Assembly (NCBI RefSeq): GCF_000150275.1
Contig: NW_002060949.1
Span: forward strand, 1,051,836 to 1,115,835
Source: Trichoplax adhaerens
Lineage: Eukaryota; Placozoa; Uniplacotomia; Trichoplacea; Trichoplacidae
Reading direction: 5' to 3'
Length of the DNA: 64,000 bases
Below, piece by piece: positions 52,101 through 64,000 of the stretch; the stretch's first letter is position 1; each line of letters begins with the position of its first letter. Below the pieces are notes generated by a model. The model was not told the DNA's origin. It saw nothing but the letters and a program-made list of their open reading frames with translations, and did no database searches. Made by a program: the position numbers and the translations under genes.

Positions 52101-53461
52101 TCCAAAAATATGACGATACTATACGCGTAAATGGTTTGTAGCTTCTTCATTCATAACTCATCCATTCGAGTTACGAAGTAGTTCTGCGTACACTGAGTCT
52201 TTGATATTAATAACTCGCTTATACTTATAATGTAGGGTGTAAGATGATAAAATTAAGCTGATCATCATTACAGTCTAATTCATTAATTGTTGGTAATAAG
52301 CGCAATATGAGCCTTAAATAATGAAGTAGGCATTAACCATCACTCGACATTTTGTTGAGTGCAATCATGATCATACTGTAACTCATTTTAGCGTTCTTTC
52401 TTGTCTTCTTCAATGCACAGGTATTGCTGTTATCGTAATTTTACGAAATTATTTCAAGACGACGTAAAATGATGAATGTAATGTACTGTACAGTATGTAC
52501 ATCGCATAAGCAAATGTAACTACGTACAGTAGATATTGCGTTGATGCAATCATGACATCAATGCATCCCACGTAGACCTGACCTTATGTATAATTGACTA
52601 TGTTATCTCAGCAATTTACTGGAACATTTTTGTAGCGATTTTTTAGTGGTGAAGGATAATTAAGTTAGTCAATATTATTCTAGTGTATTGGCACACAACG
52701 CTATCTCTAGACAAGGTATTCGTATTCCAGTAATGAGCGACGTTGAAGATTGGGTTCAAATCATCAGCAAAGCTACAAGTCATACTGTACTGTACAGTTA
52801 TTTACCATCAAAGGTGGGAATGTCCCCCAAAATAGCCATTACTAGTCAGTTATGAATTGAATTTCTACAGAGAAAGCTTACTACTTTAGGCAGAAAGTAA
52901 ACTGAATACACCCGCTGTCAATTGTAATTACTTTTTGGATGGTTGTCTCGATCATTTAAGGTAATCTGAGGCCATATGAGACCTCGTTATTATGACGATG
53001 AAAACGAAACGAATAATGAGGTACTGCCACTCCTAGGACGAAACAACTGGGAGTATATAATTGTTGTAGTCACATTTTATGCATGACGGCTAAAAAAGAA
53101 AAAAATTGAAATGTACCTTTACTAAAGAATAGTCCTAATGCAGTCATAGATAGGTATAATATATTGGCAAGTCATTGATGACATGGACGAAATAAATTGA
53201 TCAAAGTTGGTCCAATAGAATGAATGAAATACTTCAAGTACTGGATTGGCTAACACGGTTATGATAGAGTTGAATAGATTGACATGGCTAGCGTATCGTT
53301 GTATTTCTTCATGAAAGGAAGATATTTAAATTATTTACTCACTCATATTGTGTCAACAAGGCTTTATTCACCAAGGTAAGTAACAAGGAAACAACGGCAT
53401 AAAATAGCGCGGATAATATTTGTTTAATAATTTTGCTTCGACCCCAACTTTCACAATTCAT
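49116..53461 (-). CDS. SLC35D: SLC35D-type nucleotide-sugar transporter
   Basis: Multi-pass ER/Golgi antiporter that brings UDP-sugars (UDP-glucuronate, UDP-GlcNAc or UDP-GalNAc in known members) into the lumen for glycan synthesis. Twelve exons (5'-3'): 53461-53343, 51979-51946, 51706-51620, 51000-50933, 50863-50723, 50621-50551, 50062-50031, 49943-49851, 49777-49710, 49603-49525, 49423-49341, 49206-49116. All phases agree and give 321 residues, near family size. Seen: LLTLVNKALLTQYEFPSVLF, LPMFTVLRRYTILFTMILES, VMILGAVIAA, GVYTKKKIETKELGIFGLMF (loop and next helix), CTKYNTALATSIIGCLK and TYYGMSYGGEYHFTLANFWG, all in SLC35D order. Several exons are tiny (32 and 34 bp) and the first intron is 1363 bp. 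Substrate cannot be told from sequence. A GTAC island begins about 240 bp upstream. Confidence 0.95.
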
Positions 53462-53689
53462 CGATCATTCATTGGTCTATTATCATCTAGTGATTGGATA
53501 AAAGTTACCTACATGTACTCATTGAAGTATACTCAGTACATGGGATTGGCGATTACTCTTTGAATTATGCCACTCGTGCTGATTCCATCCTTCAAGATGA
53601 CTACCATCGATCAGAATAAAAGTAGACTGAAGATTAAAGAAGAGAAAATGATGAGAAAATTGCAGCGACAGTGCTTGCCACTCATTTTC

Positions 53690-55640
53690 ACTTCTCCGTT
53701 ACAATGCAATGCAGTACAGTGTTGAGATCCTGTACTGTACGTTTGATACAGTAGTACAGAGTTGTACTGTACAGGAGTGTACAACTCTGCCGTTATACTG
53801 TACAGTATGAAAAAAGGAACCAAGGTCCTCTAGTACTGTATACCGTAGCTATCTCATCGATGTTGGGTAACTTTGCAGAACTTAGCGTACAATATACTGT
53901 AATGGTAGAACTTCCATTTGAGTCAAAAAATAGGTAGAGAATACTAGGAACAGTATCAAATTTAGTCTGCCGTTCGATTGCACCCTAATAAGTAATTAGA
54001 GCTCAATCAACTTCATTTCCCCCCAAATTGACGTTGTTTCCTTTTATACAGAACCAAACCTTCGACAGGTGTAACTACAGCACAGTACTGTAAGCAGGGA
54101 CCGTATGGTACTGTGGTCAAAAGCGGGAGATGGTCGAATAGACGGTCAGCGTGTTTGTGTGACTGTGGGATTACCACTCTCCCCGCCGCAGTGCAGTACA
54201 ATACAATGTACGGTGGCTCACAAGGGTCAGCGCAATACAGTACAGTACGTCGTCAGAACTGCTGATACTGTACTAGTACTGTACATGCAGCATTGTAGCA
54301 AATGACTGTAACAACAGTGTACTGTACAGTACAGTACGTGCTCACTGCTCACTGCTCTCAGTCGTCACTCAGTACAATGGACTGTAGCAAGAAGAAGACC
54401 TGTGCTAATCACTCTTGGACGGACAGACACCTTCGGCCTTATCTCGTCCAAATATTGTGTCAAACACTTCGTTATGACACTACTTTAGTATGCAGATGGT
54501 CGATTTTGCATTGACTAATTTTTTTCTAATGAAGTAATATTACGCTCAATCTTATGATCTGTTCCCAAGTTTCACTTAGAGACAGTGATATCAGATCGTC
54601 GATGTTATTACAATTAGTACCGGTGATTTAGAAATCAGACGCCGAAGATTCATACTACTGTACAGAACTTACTGCTTACTGTACAGTCCAGTACGGTATT
54701 TCTAGTACAGTTACTGTCCACCCCGTAGGGATTGCAATCTGTCCAAATTTGTTCAGCTGGCGACAATGGGCGCAACGTCATCACTGTTGGTGTCTTAAGT
54801 GTTACAAAGTTAACTTTTATCTGTGAGAAGTTTTTCAAGAGCAAAGTCTGCTGTTCTATACTGTACGTAACTCTCCGTACAGACAGTAGCGTCGCTTTGC
54901 TAAATCAACGAGTACTAGAAGAAGACCAGAAGAAAGCCTCCTTTCTCATTCTAATTATTAATTAATGAATGCATTATACGGTTCGCCATCATGGATGGAC
55001 TCTACGCGTCCTCACAGACTGCTGACGTCACATACTGTAGATATGGACCGTAACTGTCCAGTACAGTACAGTACCAGTACACCACTACCAGCGTGTACAG
55101 TACGGTACAATGCACTATGATTCGACAGTACTGTACTGTACTGTACTACTGTATACTCAGTGGACTGCTCTGCTGGTAAAGCTGTGGTAGGCGAAGTCAT
55201 TGCCGTAGCTGAGAACACTGTTTAAAGCATAGTAGGAACTTGATACAAAGTCGTCTTGATCATCAGGCGTCAATGAAAAATATCAAGCCATTAATTAGTG
55301 CGCATAAATTGCATAATACAGTACACCGTCCAGTACAGTACCAGTACACCACTACCAGCGTGTACAGTGTACTGTATTGTACACTGTAGAGCACGGTACA
55401 ATGTACTGTGGTTCGACAGTACTGTACTGTAGTGTACTATACTCAGTGGACTGCTCTGCTGGTAAAGCTGTGGTAGGCGAAGTCATTGCCGTAGTGAAGC
55501 TGAGAACACTGTTTAAAGCATAGTAGGAACTTGATACAAAGTCGTCTTAATCATCAGGCGTCGATGAAAAATATCAAGCCATTAATTAGTGCACATAATA
55601 CACCGTGCCGTACAGTACAGTATGACGTTAGCGGGTACAA
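53690..55640. promoter_or_regulatory. GTACAGTAC/GTACTGTAC island upstream of SLC35D
   Basis: Nearly 2 kb with dense GTACTGTAC/GTACAGTAC words, clustered at 53710-53810, 54070-54350, 54655-54720, 54855-54885, 55060-55155 and 55315-55440. It is richer in G+C than its flanks. It contains CGTCAGAACTGCTGATACTG at about 54250, related to the hairpin word of the HDAC3 minisatellite. Short open frames here are made of these words and are not genes. A promoter or enhancer role is inferred from position relative to the SLC35D start (53461). Confidence 0.55.
55056..55603. repeat. Tandem duplication, unit about 275 bp
   Basis: Copy 1 (55056-55327) and copy 2 (55328 to about 55603) share GTCCAGTACAGTACC at the start, then TACACCACTACCAGCGTGTA, TCAGTGGACTGCTCTGCTGG, a long near-identical middle (GTAGGCGAAGTCATTGCCGT and on to the CATCAGGCGTC word) and TCAAGCCATTAATTAGTGC at the end. 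They differ by a few substitutions and short indels inside the GTAC runs, so local spacing reaches 286 bp. Recent duplication inside the SLC35D-side island. Confidence 0.93.
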
Positions 55641-58600
55641 CGTGCCACATTGTACAGTCAAGATTTACTCATTGAAGAAGAACCCAACGAAAAGGGCTAC
55701 CAAGGGCTACTAGGTAAGCGTATTTAGATAGAATAGCTTCATTTTCGCTTGTTTTATCGTTAATTTATTATCAGAAACAATCTTTTGATATCACCATTAC
55801 CATCATCTAATCTGGAGAGTATAATAGCTGCAAATGATCGTACTTGTATTCGATATTCATCAAAATACTTGACTGTGCGAGCATAACATGTTGGTTATGA
55901 ATTGATTGCCGACGAGGAGTAGCGATAGAATTACATCTGTTGCCTTCTTATTTGACCGTTGGTCATGATAATGCCAAATAGAATATCCACACACTAAGTG
56001 TTTTATTTGTACCTATCAGTAACAAAAGATTTCCGATGGATTGAAATAACAGGCTCCTCTATGAAGATTAGGGCAAAAAACTGCCTTTTAAATTAGCTCA
56101 CCAATGCTAGTGATACTACAGTATTCGCCAATTACAGTATAAAGCGATGTTGATTACTGACCAACATCGACGAATGCCACCATCAACGTTATTAAGGTAT
56201 TGATTTAAAGTACGGCAATAGGATAATTATCAACAACAATTCACTCATAAGTTAGCCAGTAATATAACCCTGATGATGATGAATTGTGTATACGCCATTA
56301 ACTGTTGAATGCAGGGTAAATTGATTATTACTTGACGGTAAATAAGATGCGTTGAAAAAGATTACATGACTGTGAACTCGAGCTACCTTGCAATATACCA
56401 ATCCAAGTATTGTATTACCGATATGGGCAAACTTGGCACTAAGATTATCTTGACTACAGGATCAAAATCTGCTTTAGAAACCAGTTGTTATCATGTTGGG
56501 CATAGAAACTAGAGTCGCAGATGACATTCTCTGAATACGTACGTCATCAGAGTTCATAGGGCTTAAATTCATCAATTACCATTATCAATTCATAATGATA
56601 AGACACTCGGCATGAAACTATATATTGAGATCCTGTAGTGCAATATAAATGATAGACTGTACTGGACTTTCATTCGTAGCTAACTAGCTTATAGAACTAT
56701 TTCTACTAGTGTACAGTAGTATAGTGCAGCATGTCATAGTAAGATACGTATAACGATGTACCGTAAAAAGGACTCGAACTTTTCCGATGATGATGACAAA
56801 TTTCCATCAATGACTTGTTAACTCATTCCTTCAAATGATCTATAGTACATACAGGTATGCATGTATGTATATCTAAAAAGATACGTTAACATCACAGTAA
56901 AAAGATCGAATGATAGATACTCTACCTTTCGGCCTACGTCGACAGTACTACAACGTTTAGCAAGAAGGCTTTGATTACACCGCTACCTGCTGCTAATAAA
57001 TTTGCTCTTACGCGTATACAACTATTTTCAGTACATTGATAGATTATTAACAGGAGGAAGCCTTTTGTCCATGTGTAGTTCAGATCGATGATAGATAGAC
57101 TCTGTTGATTCACGATAATATTGCCCTTAGTAGTGAATTCTGAAGATACAGCTATAATACCCGAAGCTATACAACGCTCACAATATTGCCAGATACAGTA
57201 TGTTTACGCTTATACAAAATATGTATTATAAGAAATGCTTTCATCTAAGTCATTGAAGTAACCTTCATCACAACCAGAAAATATGTCAAGTGATTCGTAC
57301 ACGTATGTACAGAACAGAGAAATAATTGTCTTGAATGTACTGTACTTATGTCCACGGATAAGTTTAGAGTTCTTTGCTATATTTCTACAATACTAGACAA
57401 TATTCGAAAACAAGATTCATACATTCTAGTATAATCACACTTGTATTTGACCCATCTACAGTACTGTTAATCGGAAACAAATTTTAATCTTCACAATCGT
57501 CGATTCAATTCAACATTGAAATGAGTTTTGTAACAGTGTACGCGTGTATACGATAATGGTTGATGCATACAAGCATACAATTACTTGTGATCAGAATCAA
57601 GGCTTAACAATTTGCGAGACTTGCTACAACATTTGGATAGTAATAGCATTGTTCTATTCATCTCATCATCGTAGGATCTTTCATTTCTAGTCTAAGAATA
57701 AGTTATACAGCCTTTCAATTATAAGTTGATAAATACAGGAATAATTATCATAAACGTAAATGCAACCTTCAGTTGTAATTACCGCAAATGTCTCAACAAG
57801 TATACGCGTACTCTGAACTACACCAACTTGTATAATGAAACAAATACTGTACAGTCATTTACAAATTAGATAGCATGCAATAGAACGCTTTAAATATTCC
57901 ACCGTTTCTGTTAATGTATTAAATTTATATATTATGTAAGGATGGTTACTACTGCATTTTGAAGATGATTCGGTCGGTAGTCGTTTCCGTTGAACGTTAG
58001 TGACTACATTTTAATAATGTATACTGTATAGGTTACATGAATATACGGACGGGTATGCTACTATTTGCATCTAGGTCGTTTAATTACTACCAATGTATGC
58101 TGAGTCAATCCGTGAGACTTGCTTTTGTATATACAAATAATATAATCCATAGACTTCTAAATTACGCGATCAAATACAAAGCATAGAATTGACGGACTCG
58201 AATGACCTAAATTCGATATTATGGATCTTCATATTTAGGGATTTCTTGTTCATGCTATCAAAAGTAGCCAATAGTCTTTTTTTTCCCCCTTAACTTAGTA
58301 ATTAAACGTTATCTATGATTCATATCACTTTGAAGTTAGAACGTTGAAGATTTGATGTAAAATATAATAGCTTCATTGTATTCAAATTCCTACATCAATA
58401 TTACGAGTCGAAACCGCCCTTTCCTCCAATAATGTAGAATATACTTCCATTTTATTGTCATAATTGTGTTCTACTCCTGACTAAAATTTAGAGATCAGTG
58501 CTAGGTCGTATGAGACATACGCATACATATATCATACACTTCCTTGATGCGTACGTTCACATATTTTTACAATCAATCACCGTCATCTCAATGTAGTAAT

Positions 58601-59052
58601 TTCCTACGGCCTGGATGGGGACCAGTATTTTATTTATATGTGAGAATTCACTGACTGCAAGCTTCAGATATGTAGTCTATTTAGTCTTTTTGTACTCGTA
58701 TGCTACTGATAACGTACACTGTTTTACACTAGTCACAAGATGAATTCTAAATTAACTACGTACAACTATTCGTTCTACATCGTATTAATTAATATCCGTT
58801 ACTGAATATGTGTCTGAGCGAAACAATGGAGCTATTTCGTTTCACTATCGTTGAAATCCTAGCTTTTCATACTATTGCGTAATGTTAAATATCCGAGTTA
58901 CATTGTCGGTCATGCTAAGACTGGATATGGACAAAAGAAAACTGATTATTTATTACCCATAAGATTAACGGAATTAACATTTTATTTACCAAAAATCAAT
59001 TCAATCATAAATTGATACTCTGATTCCGTCAATGTATGAATCTTTTCAAAAT
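55641..59052. other. Intergenic, no supported gene
   Basis: About 3.4 kb of AT-rich sequence with scattered single GTACTGTAC words (57340, 57846) but no exon, RNA gene or clear repeat that I can support. Confidence 0.45.
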
Positions 59053-59288
59053 CTACATCTGTAAAACCTCCAAACTAGATAATATATCATTTCATTTTCA
59101 AAAATTATAATAGCAGATTTCGAAATGTAGATGATAATGCATAGCATATATTACCGACAATACGGATGTTCTACATCTATAAAAATCTCCCAAACTAGAC
59201 AATATACCCATTCGTTTTACAAATTGTAAAAGCGAATGCAAAATTTAGAAAATAACACTATAATGTTACTGACCACGCGAACATTAAT
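59053..59288. repeat. Two-copy repeat, unit about 118 bp
   Basis: CTACATCTGTAAAACCTCCA at 59053 matches CTACATCTATAAAAATCTCC at 59171. Both continue through AACTAGA.AATATA and CATTTCGTTTT-like sequence and end in ATATTAC/GTTAC-TGACCA-like sequence. It lies 380-610 bp upstream of RER1. Confidence 0.75.
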
Positions 59289-59665
59289 GTCATTTCGAAA
59301 TGGGTTTGTTGTATACTGACGATCGAATTAAACTTTTCTTGCTTAACTTAGGTAACCAGATTTATTGGTCTATAAGGAATGTATTTTTACTACGCTGAAT
59401 AGCAAAGATAAAACAGAATCTGCTTGTAAATTTCCGATAAACTTTGAGCCTAATCGAGTAAGGATTGCCTTTTGGATAAATTTTTACTTCTCTAATTTTA
59501 TATAGCTACTAGTATTTTATAATTACAATTACACACGAGAGTTTTTTAGTGAACTATTACAGGATATCACTAGATTAAAATTGTAATCGGTGCTCTAAGT
59601 TCTAAATTGCTCTTTAACTTAAACTGTAGCATCGTTATCGTTCTTTAGGTAAATAAATTATCAAA

Positions 59666-60853
59666 ATGTCTTCAAATGGTGATGAATTGGGAAGACCTTC
59701 TCCTTCCGTTATATCGCGTTTATCCACTAGCATATCACTTGTACGATCAACGTAGCTTAACTTTATTACTATCAACCTTTATATTTGTTTAGTTATTAAT
59801 TTATTGTCCATTAAATATTAAAAGTATTATCAGAACTTTCTCGATCGTGCCACCCCGTATGTTATTGCTAGATGGATTTCGACAATGGTATTATCAATTA
59901 TCTATGGTCTAAGGATATATATAATCCAGGTATTATTGGATTAAAATCTTAGTTAAAGCTAGACTACAGGTTTCTTCATACACTTGCTATACTATATATT
60001 TCTCTTGCCAAATTTTCGTTGTAAAGATAATGATTTTGTACTTATGGTAAAGGTATTTAGCAAGAAAATTCATATTATCAACTTCATTTTTTATGCCAAA
60101 AATTTAGGGATTCTACATAGTAACTTATGCTCTCGCCATCTTTTTATTGAACCAATTTATTGGTTTCCTAACTCCCCAAATGGATCCTGCAATGTCTATG
60201 GAAGAAGGTTTGAATAAAACTTTTCCTTAGATAATCAACTAATATGTCTACTACACGATTGCAATTTGATCACATCACTTTACGTAAAATGACGAATTTT
60301 GATAACATGATTGACTATTACGAATAGAGGAAGATGGACCGACGTTACCTACCAGAAGAGATGAAGAATTCAAGCCGTTTATGAGAAGGCTCCCTGAATT
60401 TAAGTTTTGGTAATTAAATATTAGTCAATATGCAATTATATTGTCCTGGAAATATCTTTATCATGCAATAATCAAATTATTCGGCGCTTTCTGAAGCTTA
60501 TTTTAAAATTTTTATAGGACTTCTACTACTCGAGCTATTATAATTGCAACTTTCTGCACTTTCTTCCAAGTATTTGATGTACCAGTATTTTGGCCAATAT
60601 TGGTAATTTATTTTTTCTTATTGTTTTTCATGACAATGCGAAGACAAATCGAGGTTTGTACCATTTTACGCAAAGTGTGGTATAGTAGTAGTCTACATAG
60701 GACAACGGATGCATTTCTATTTATTAAATAACTAATGTAGAAATCTTACTTGTCCAATTGTAGCATATGATTAGGTACAGATATTTGCCATTTTCTCATG
60801 GAAAGAAAAAATATAAAGGGAAGGAAGACAGTGGAAAAGTTGTGGTATCTTAG
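59666..60853 (+). CDS. RER1: RER1, ER retrieval receptor of the early Golgi
   Basis: Four-pass membrane protein of the cis-Golgi that returns ER membrane proteins and unassembled subunits to the ER by COPI vesicles. Six exons, 59666-59740, 59825-59929, 60108-60207, 60328-60409, 60518-60653 and 60764-60853, join in phase to 195 residues, the family's usual length. Seen in order: [40 protein letters not shown], the acidic loop [66 protein letters not shown] and a [10 protein letters not shown] tail ending VVVS. All are RER1 hallmarks. The exon 60518-60653 reads through an internal GTAATT that looks like a donor; homology needs the longer form. No GTAC island lies upstream. Confidence 0.96.
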
Positions 60854-63203
60854 TATCATTGATTTGTAGCTGATTACTAATATAAATTAAGTAATAAATT
60901 GTAACATCAATGAGTTCGGTTAGTCCCATTTTTAAAATATTAAAAACTCAACTGATAATAATAATTGCTGAAATACTGCATCTAATAGCTGTTACTGAAA
61001 TCGGTTAAGAGAATTTTATTGAATTTCTCGGTATTGGTACATCGGTATGAATCAGAAAATTTTTTGTCTTTATATTATACTAATTATTGTTAGATAGCAA
61101 TGCTTCGAAATCTTCGTAATATTGAGGTAGAGATATGCCGGTATGGATAATGATAATTTACAGTATTGTTCTCGGTCTACTCTTCTGTACAAATTGTTCG
61201 TGATTCACGTTATTTTAAATAAAGCCTTTCAGACTAATCAATCTTGAAGAAAACTTAATATGGTTCATCCTGAATGCTGTTATTTTTTGTTCACATTCTT
61301 TGTAACTAGTGCAACTTTAATTTTTTTGTGCTCCATTTGTTCTATTCAAGTATTAATTCATATTGAGTAGTTGCTGGAAAGTTTGACACTTCGTACAGTA
61401 TATCTGTTATGAACCAATTACTGTAAGCTAGTATCATCGCATGATGGATTATAGCCAATCCACGACGAAAGTATGCTTGCTACAAGCTACAATGCAACCA
61501 TCTGAATAGTGTATACTCGTATATATGTATATGTAGAGTGAATATGTATAAAATACGAATATGTAATGTACTATTACTAGATATCATATTTTCATCTATA
61601 GAAATTAATAACCATACCAATCATATGACTATTGGCGGCTGTGATAGGCATTTAATGCACATCCGTTACCAATTAAAAATACGATTCGAAAGGATTACTA
61701 GATACCTAAAACTCGTTCTTGTCAATCGAAAAATCGTTGTGATTTAGCATAGTAGAATTATGTACAGTAGAATAGCGAACACCCATTAATGAATAATATA
61801 TTAATTAGTTTTTAAATTTGGTCTTTCAAGGAGAGGGAGTGTGCCACAACGTCAGTGTAGAGTGTACGAGTACACACCTTAGGGTATTCACTTGAAGCGT
61901 TAAACTGTAAATGCTTTTGTGTCATCACAATCAAGATTGAATTCCAACAGATGCATTTAATGATGAAATAACTATCTTGACAGTGATAATAATTTATTCT
62001 TGATGGATGATTCATTGATGGCTAAAGCATGACTAAAGTAGTAATTACGCTATTAACGTTTACTAGTTCGACTGATGGATAAACAGAAGGCTAAAAATAG
62101 TTATGATAGGTAAGAGGACTCAAAATTATTCACGCTACTTGTAGAAGGTGGCTACATTATAAGGTACAGATCGTCGAAATAAAATTGACTTTATTTTTTG
62201 AAGAAAAATATCTATCTTTCCCCGAGAATCGAGTCTTGTTATGAGTCAAATGACGATATCCGTAACCTTAACGGATAATAAATTAGGTTAGACTTTCAGT
62301 TTGGCTACGAGCTAATAGTTTAATCAATAGCGTAATGCTATCATAATGAGAAGTGTTGATACCAAGTGACTATGAAAGAGCTATTTTATTGAATTACGAG
62401 ATATATGAGTATATATTCTTATCAATTTATCCGATTACTATTGCTGTTAAGCATACAGTAATAATGCTAGACTAACAATTGAATCCAGCTGGAGGTCCGG
62501 TCCAGGTCTAACTGATATACGTTCTGTACGAACTCGTACTGTATGCGTAAAATGAACTGTCATCTACTATGCACGCATACTATCGTCTCCAGAGATTGAC
62601 AGATTCTACACAGCTGTTACAGTTTCAGACTTTGAGTGAATTGTTGCTTTATATTCATTTATTGATATTACTGGGGCAAATTACTATTACGTAACAAGTC
62701 TTTTCTTCCAACTTGAAAGATCTTTTTATGAGCAGCTACAATACAGTATATGGCAGTGAGGAAGTCCGTAACTCGCTCGTGATGCAGGAGGAAATTTATT
62801 TTACTGGAGCAAGTTAACATACTGTACGTGAGAATCTCTTCTTTTTTAAGCATAGCCGCAAAAAAGTATCGAAATTACATCAAAATAAGAACCATAATAG
62901 CAAAATCTGTATCGCATTTAGGGTTTCTCCATGACTAGCCATATTTACGTTCTAAAGCCCAATTTTGAGACAGACAGACAGACAAAGCAAGAAAAAAACC
63001 GACCCAAACTTGTTATACTTCCTCGGGCGGGTGGACCTTCATCGCCAAATGAGGCTTCTCAATATGGAAAAATGACTACTTAGTAAAAGGATCTTCCGTG
63101 TCTGTTTTTCTATATCGGTGGTACTAATTGAAATAACATTATAAAGCTAAATTAAGCCATCCGATCAAGCGAGAGCCAGTATTGCTGACTGTTTTATTTG
63201 TTT
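60854..63203. other. Intergenic, no supported gene
   Basis: AT-rich sequence between RER1 and the FKBP-side island. It includes a short (CAGA)n run near 62973. No exon or RNA gene that I can support. Confidence 0.45.
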
Positions 63204-63500
63204 GTTCTACTGTACAGTATACGACCCATCTAGACTTATCCAGCATGGGTTACTTTCTTTTTCCATAACAATAGTGTACAGTACTGTACAGTATACAGAC
63301 AGTTACAGTATTACTACCGTACGACTTACTGTACTAAGTACAGTACAGTGCGTACTGTACAGTACAGTGTACAGTATAATGTATTCTTACTATGGTGTGC
63401 AAATTGGCCTGTCACCCGCTTTCTCTCTGATATCTTCTGCTACTACATAAGAGAATGTCAATAGGGTGACAGCTCATTTTGCAACGCAGAGTACAGTATC
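63204..63500. promoter_or_regulatory. GTACAGTAC/GTACTGTAC island upstream of the FKBP-like gene
   Basis: Dense words at 63208-63222, 63275-63310 and 63330-63380, including overlapping palindromes around GTGCGTACTGTACAGTACAG. The island ends about 135-260 bp before the ATG at 63635. Regulatory role inferred from position. Confidence 0.55.
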
Positions 63501-63634
63501 ACGTATTGGCGCACGAGTCAGCGAAGTTCAAACTCCACTTATAAAAGGTGAAAAGAAAGAAAGAGCTGCAAGCAGACTGCACATACGGCTGGACTCGAGT
63601 GGCTAAAACATTTCCTTCATTGAAATTGATCAAA

Positions 63635-63677
63635 ATGTCCGGAGAATTTCGTATTGAAACTATCGAACCCGGCGACG
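63635..63677 (+). CDS. First exon of an FKBP12-like peptidyl-prolyl isomerase (partial)
   Basis: ATG begins MSGEFRIETIEPGDG, followed by a donor G/GTATTG. This matches the start of small FK506-binding proteins (strand then the PGDG turn), whose next exon normally continues with the TFPKxGQ segment. I find no such exon in 63678-64000, so it lies beyond the window. FKBPs of this type catalyse prolyl cis-trans isomerisation in the cytosol and bind calcium-release channels. The call rests on 15 residues only. Confidence 0.6.
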
Positions 63678-64000
63678 GTATTGAATAAATATATGATAAA
63701 TTAGTCACACTATGCCACCCTAAATATTTTGATAATCAACATCGTGTGAATTTGATATTCATCCCTTTTCTAGAAAATGGATGAGAATCTGGATAGACAG
63801 TAGTGCGCAGTTTAATTCTCTTCCAAGATTTGCATTAGAGCATGATTATGCTAGTTTACTCGTGAAATGGAAAGAATCAATCATCAGTAGAGTCATTATA
63901 TTACTATTAGTGAACAGGATGAGAAGCCACTGTATTCGATAACAATTTAGATCCTTTTCATGCGATTGGTGTTCATACTCAAAAACCGTTATTTTAACGT
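63678..64000. other. Intron 1 of the FKBP-like gene (open at window end)
   Basis: No open segment matching the expected second FKBP exon is present. The 323 bp are AT-rich and appear intronic. Confidence 0.5.

Noticed and set aside
52745-52775. GGTTCAAATC, resembling a tRNA B box.
   Set aside because: No A box or paired acceptor stem at the right distance.
59984-60217. Plus-strand 77-codon open frame.
   Set aside because: It runs through an intron of RER1 and covers the third exon in the wrong frame.
1-64000. CRISPR arrays, bacterial operons, insertion sequences or a viral insertion.
   Set aside because: The genes are spliced and animal-like; the repeats have no spacer pattern, and I saw no transposase, integrase or reverse transcriptase.

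Overview
The window is intron-dense, AT-rich nuclear DNA from an animal. Coding exons are short (about 30-560 bp, mostly 40-150 bp), so almost no gene appears as a long ORF. I rebuilt genes by joining exons at GT-AG or GC-AG sites with matching phase. A vitellogenin with a von Willebrand type D domain, HDAC3, HOOK, RMI2, an SLC35D-type transporter and RER1 together indicate a metazoan. The compact, intron-rich, AT-rich style would suit an early-branching animal such as a placozoan or sponge; that placement is inference only.

Layout: 228-7971 (+) is the 3' part of a vitellogenin-type large lipid transfer protein (LLTP). RMI2 (8600-9596, -) converges on it. RMI2 and HDAC3 (10548-14664, +) diverge from a shared region that carries an 85-bp minisatellite. 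HOOK (15515-21731, -; 24 coding exons) converges on HDAC3. A second, divergent and compact LLTP-like gene lies at about 23.3-29.2 kb (-). From 30.0 to 35.1 kb there are only isolated exon-like pieces, including degenerate repeats of an exon-like unit. From 37.9 to 46.3 kb (-) a chain of exons belongs to a protein I could not identify. A complete 12-exon SLC35D-type nucleotide-sugar transporter follows (49116-53461, -). RER1 is complete at 59666-60853 (+). The first exon of an FKBP12-like prolyl isomerase is at 63635-63677 (+), and the rest of that gene lies beyond the window.

The exon joins of HOOK (1920 nt), HDAC3 (1314 nt), SLC35D (966 nt), RER1 (588 nt) and RMI2 (459 nt) each give an intact frame, which is strong internal support. 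The genes do not form one pathway. They are chromatin repression (HDAC3), dissolution of recombination intermediates (RMI2), dynein and endosome transport (HOOK), the early secretory pathway (RER1, SLC35D) and lipid transport (two LLTPs).

The most unusual signal is outside the genes. Dense islands of overlapping GTACAGTAC/GTACTGTAC words lie directly upstream of HOOK, SLC35D and the FKBP gene, and between RMI2 and HDAC3. Three of these islands also share a GTCAGAACT-n-CTGA inverted-repeat word. They look like promoter-associated repeat islands.
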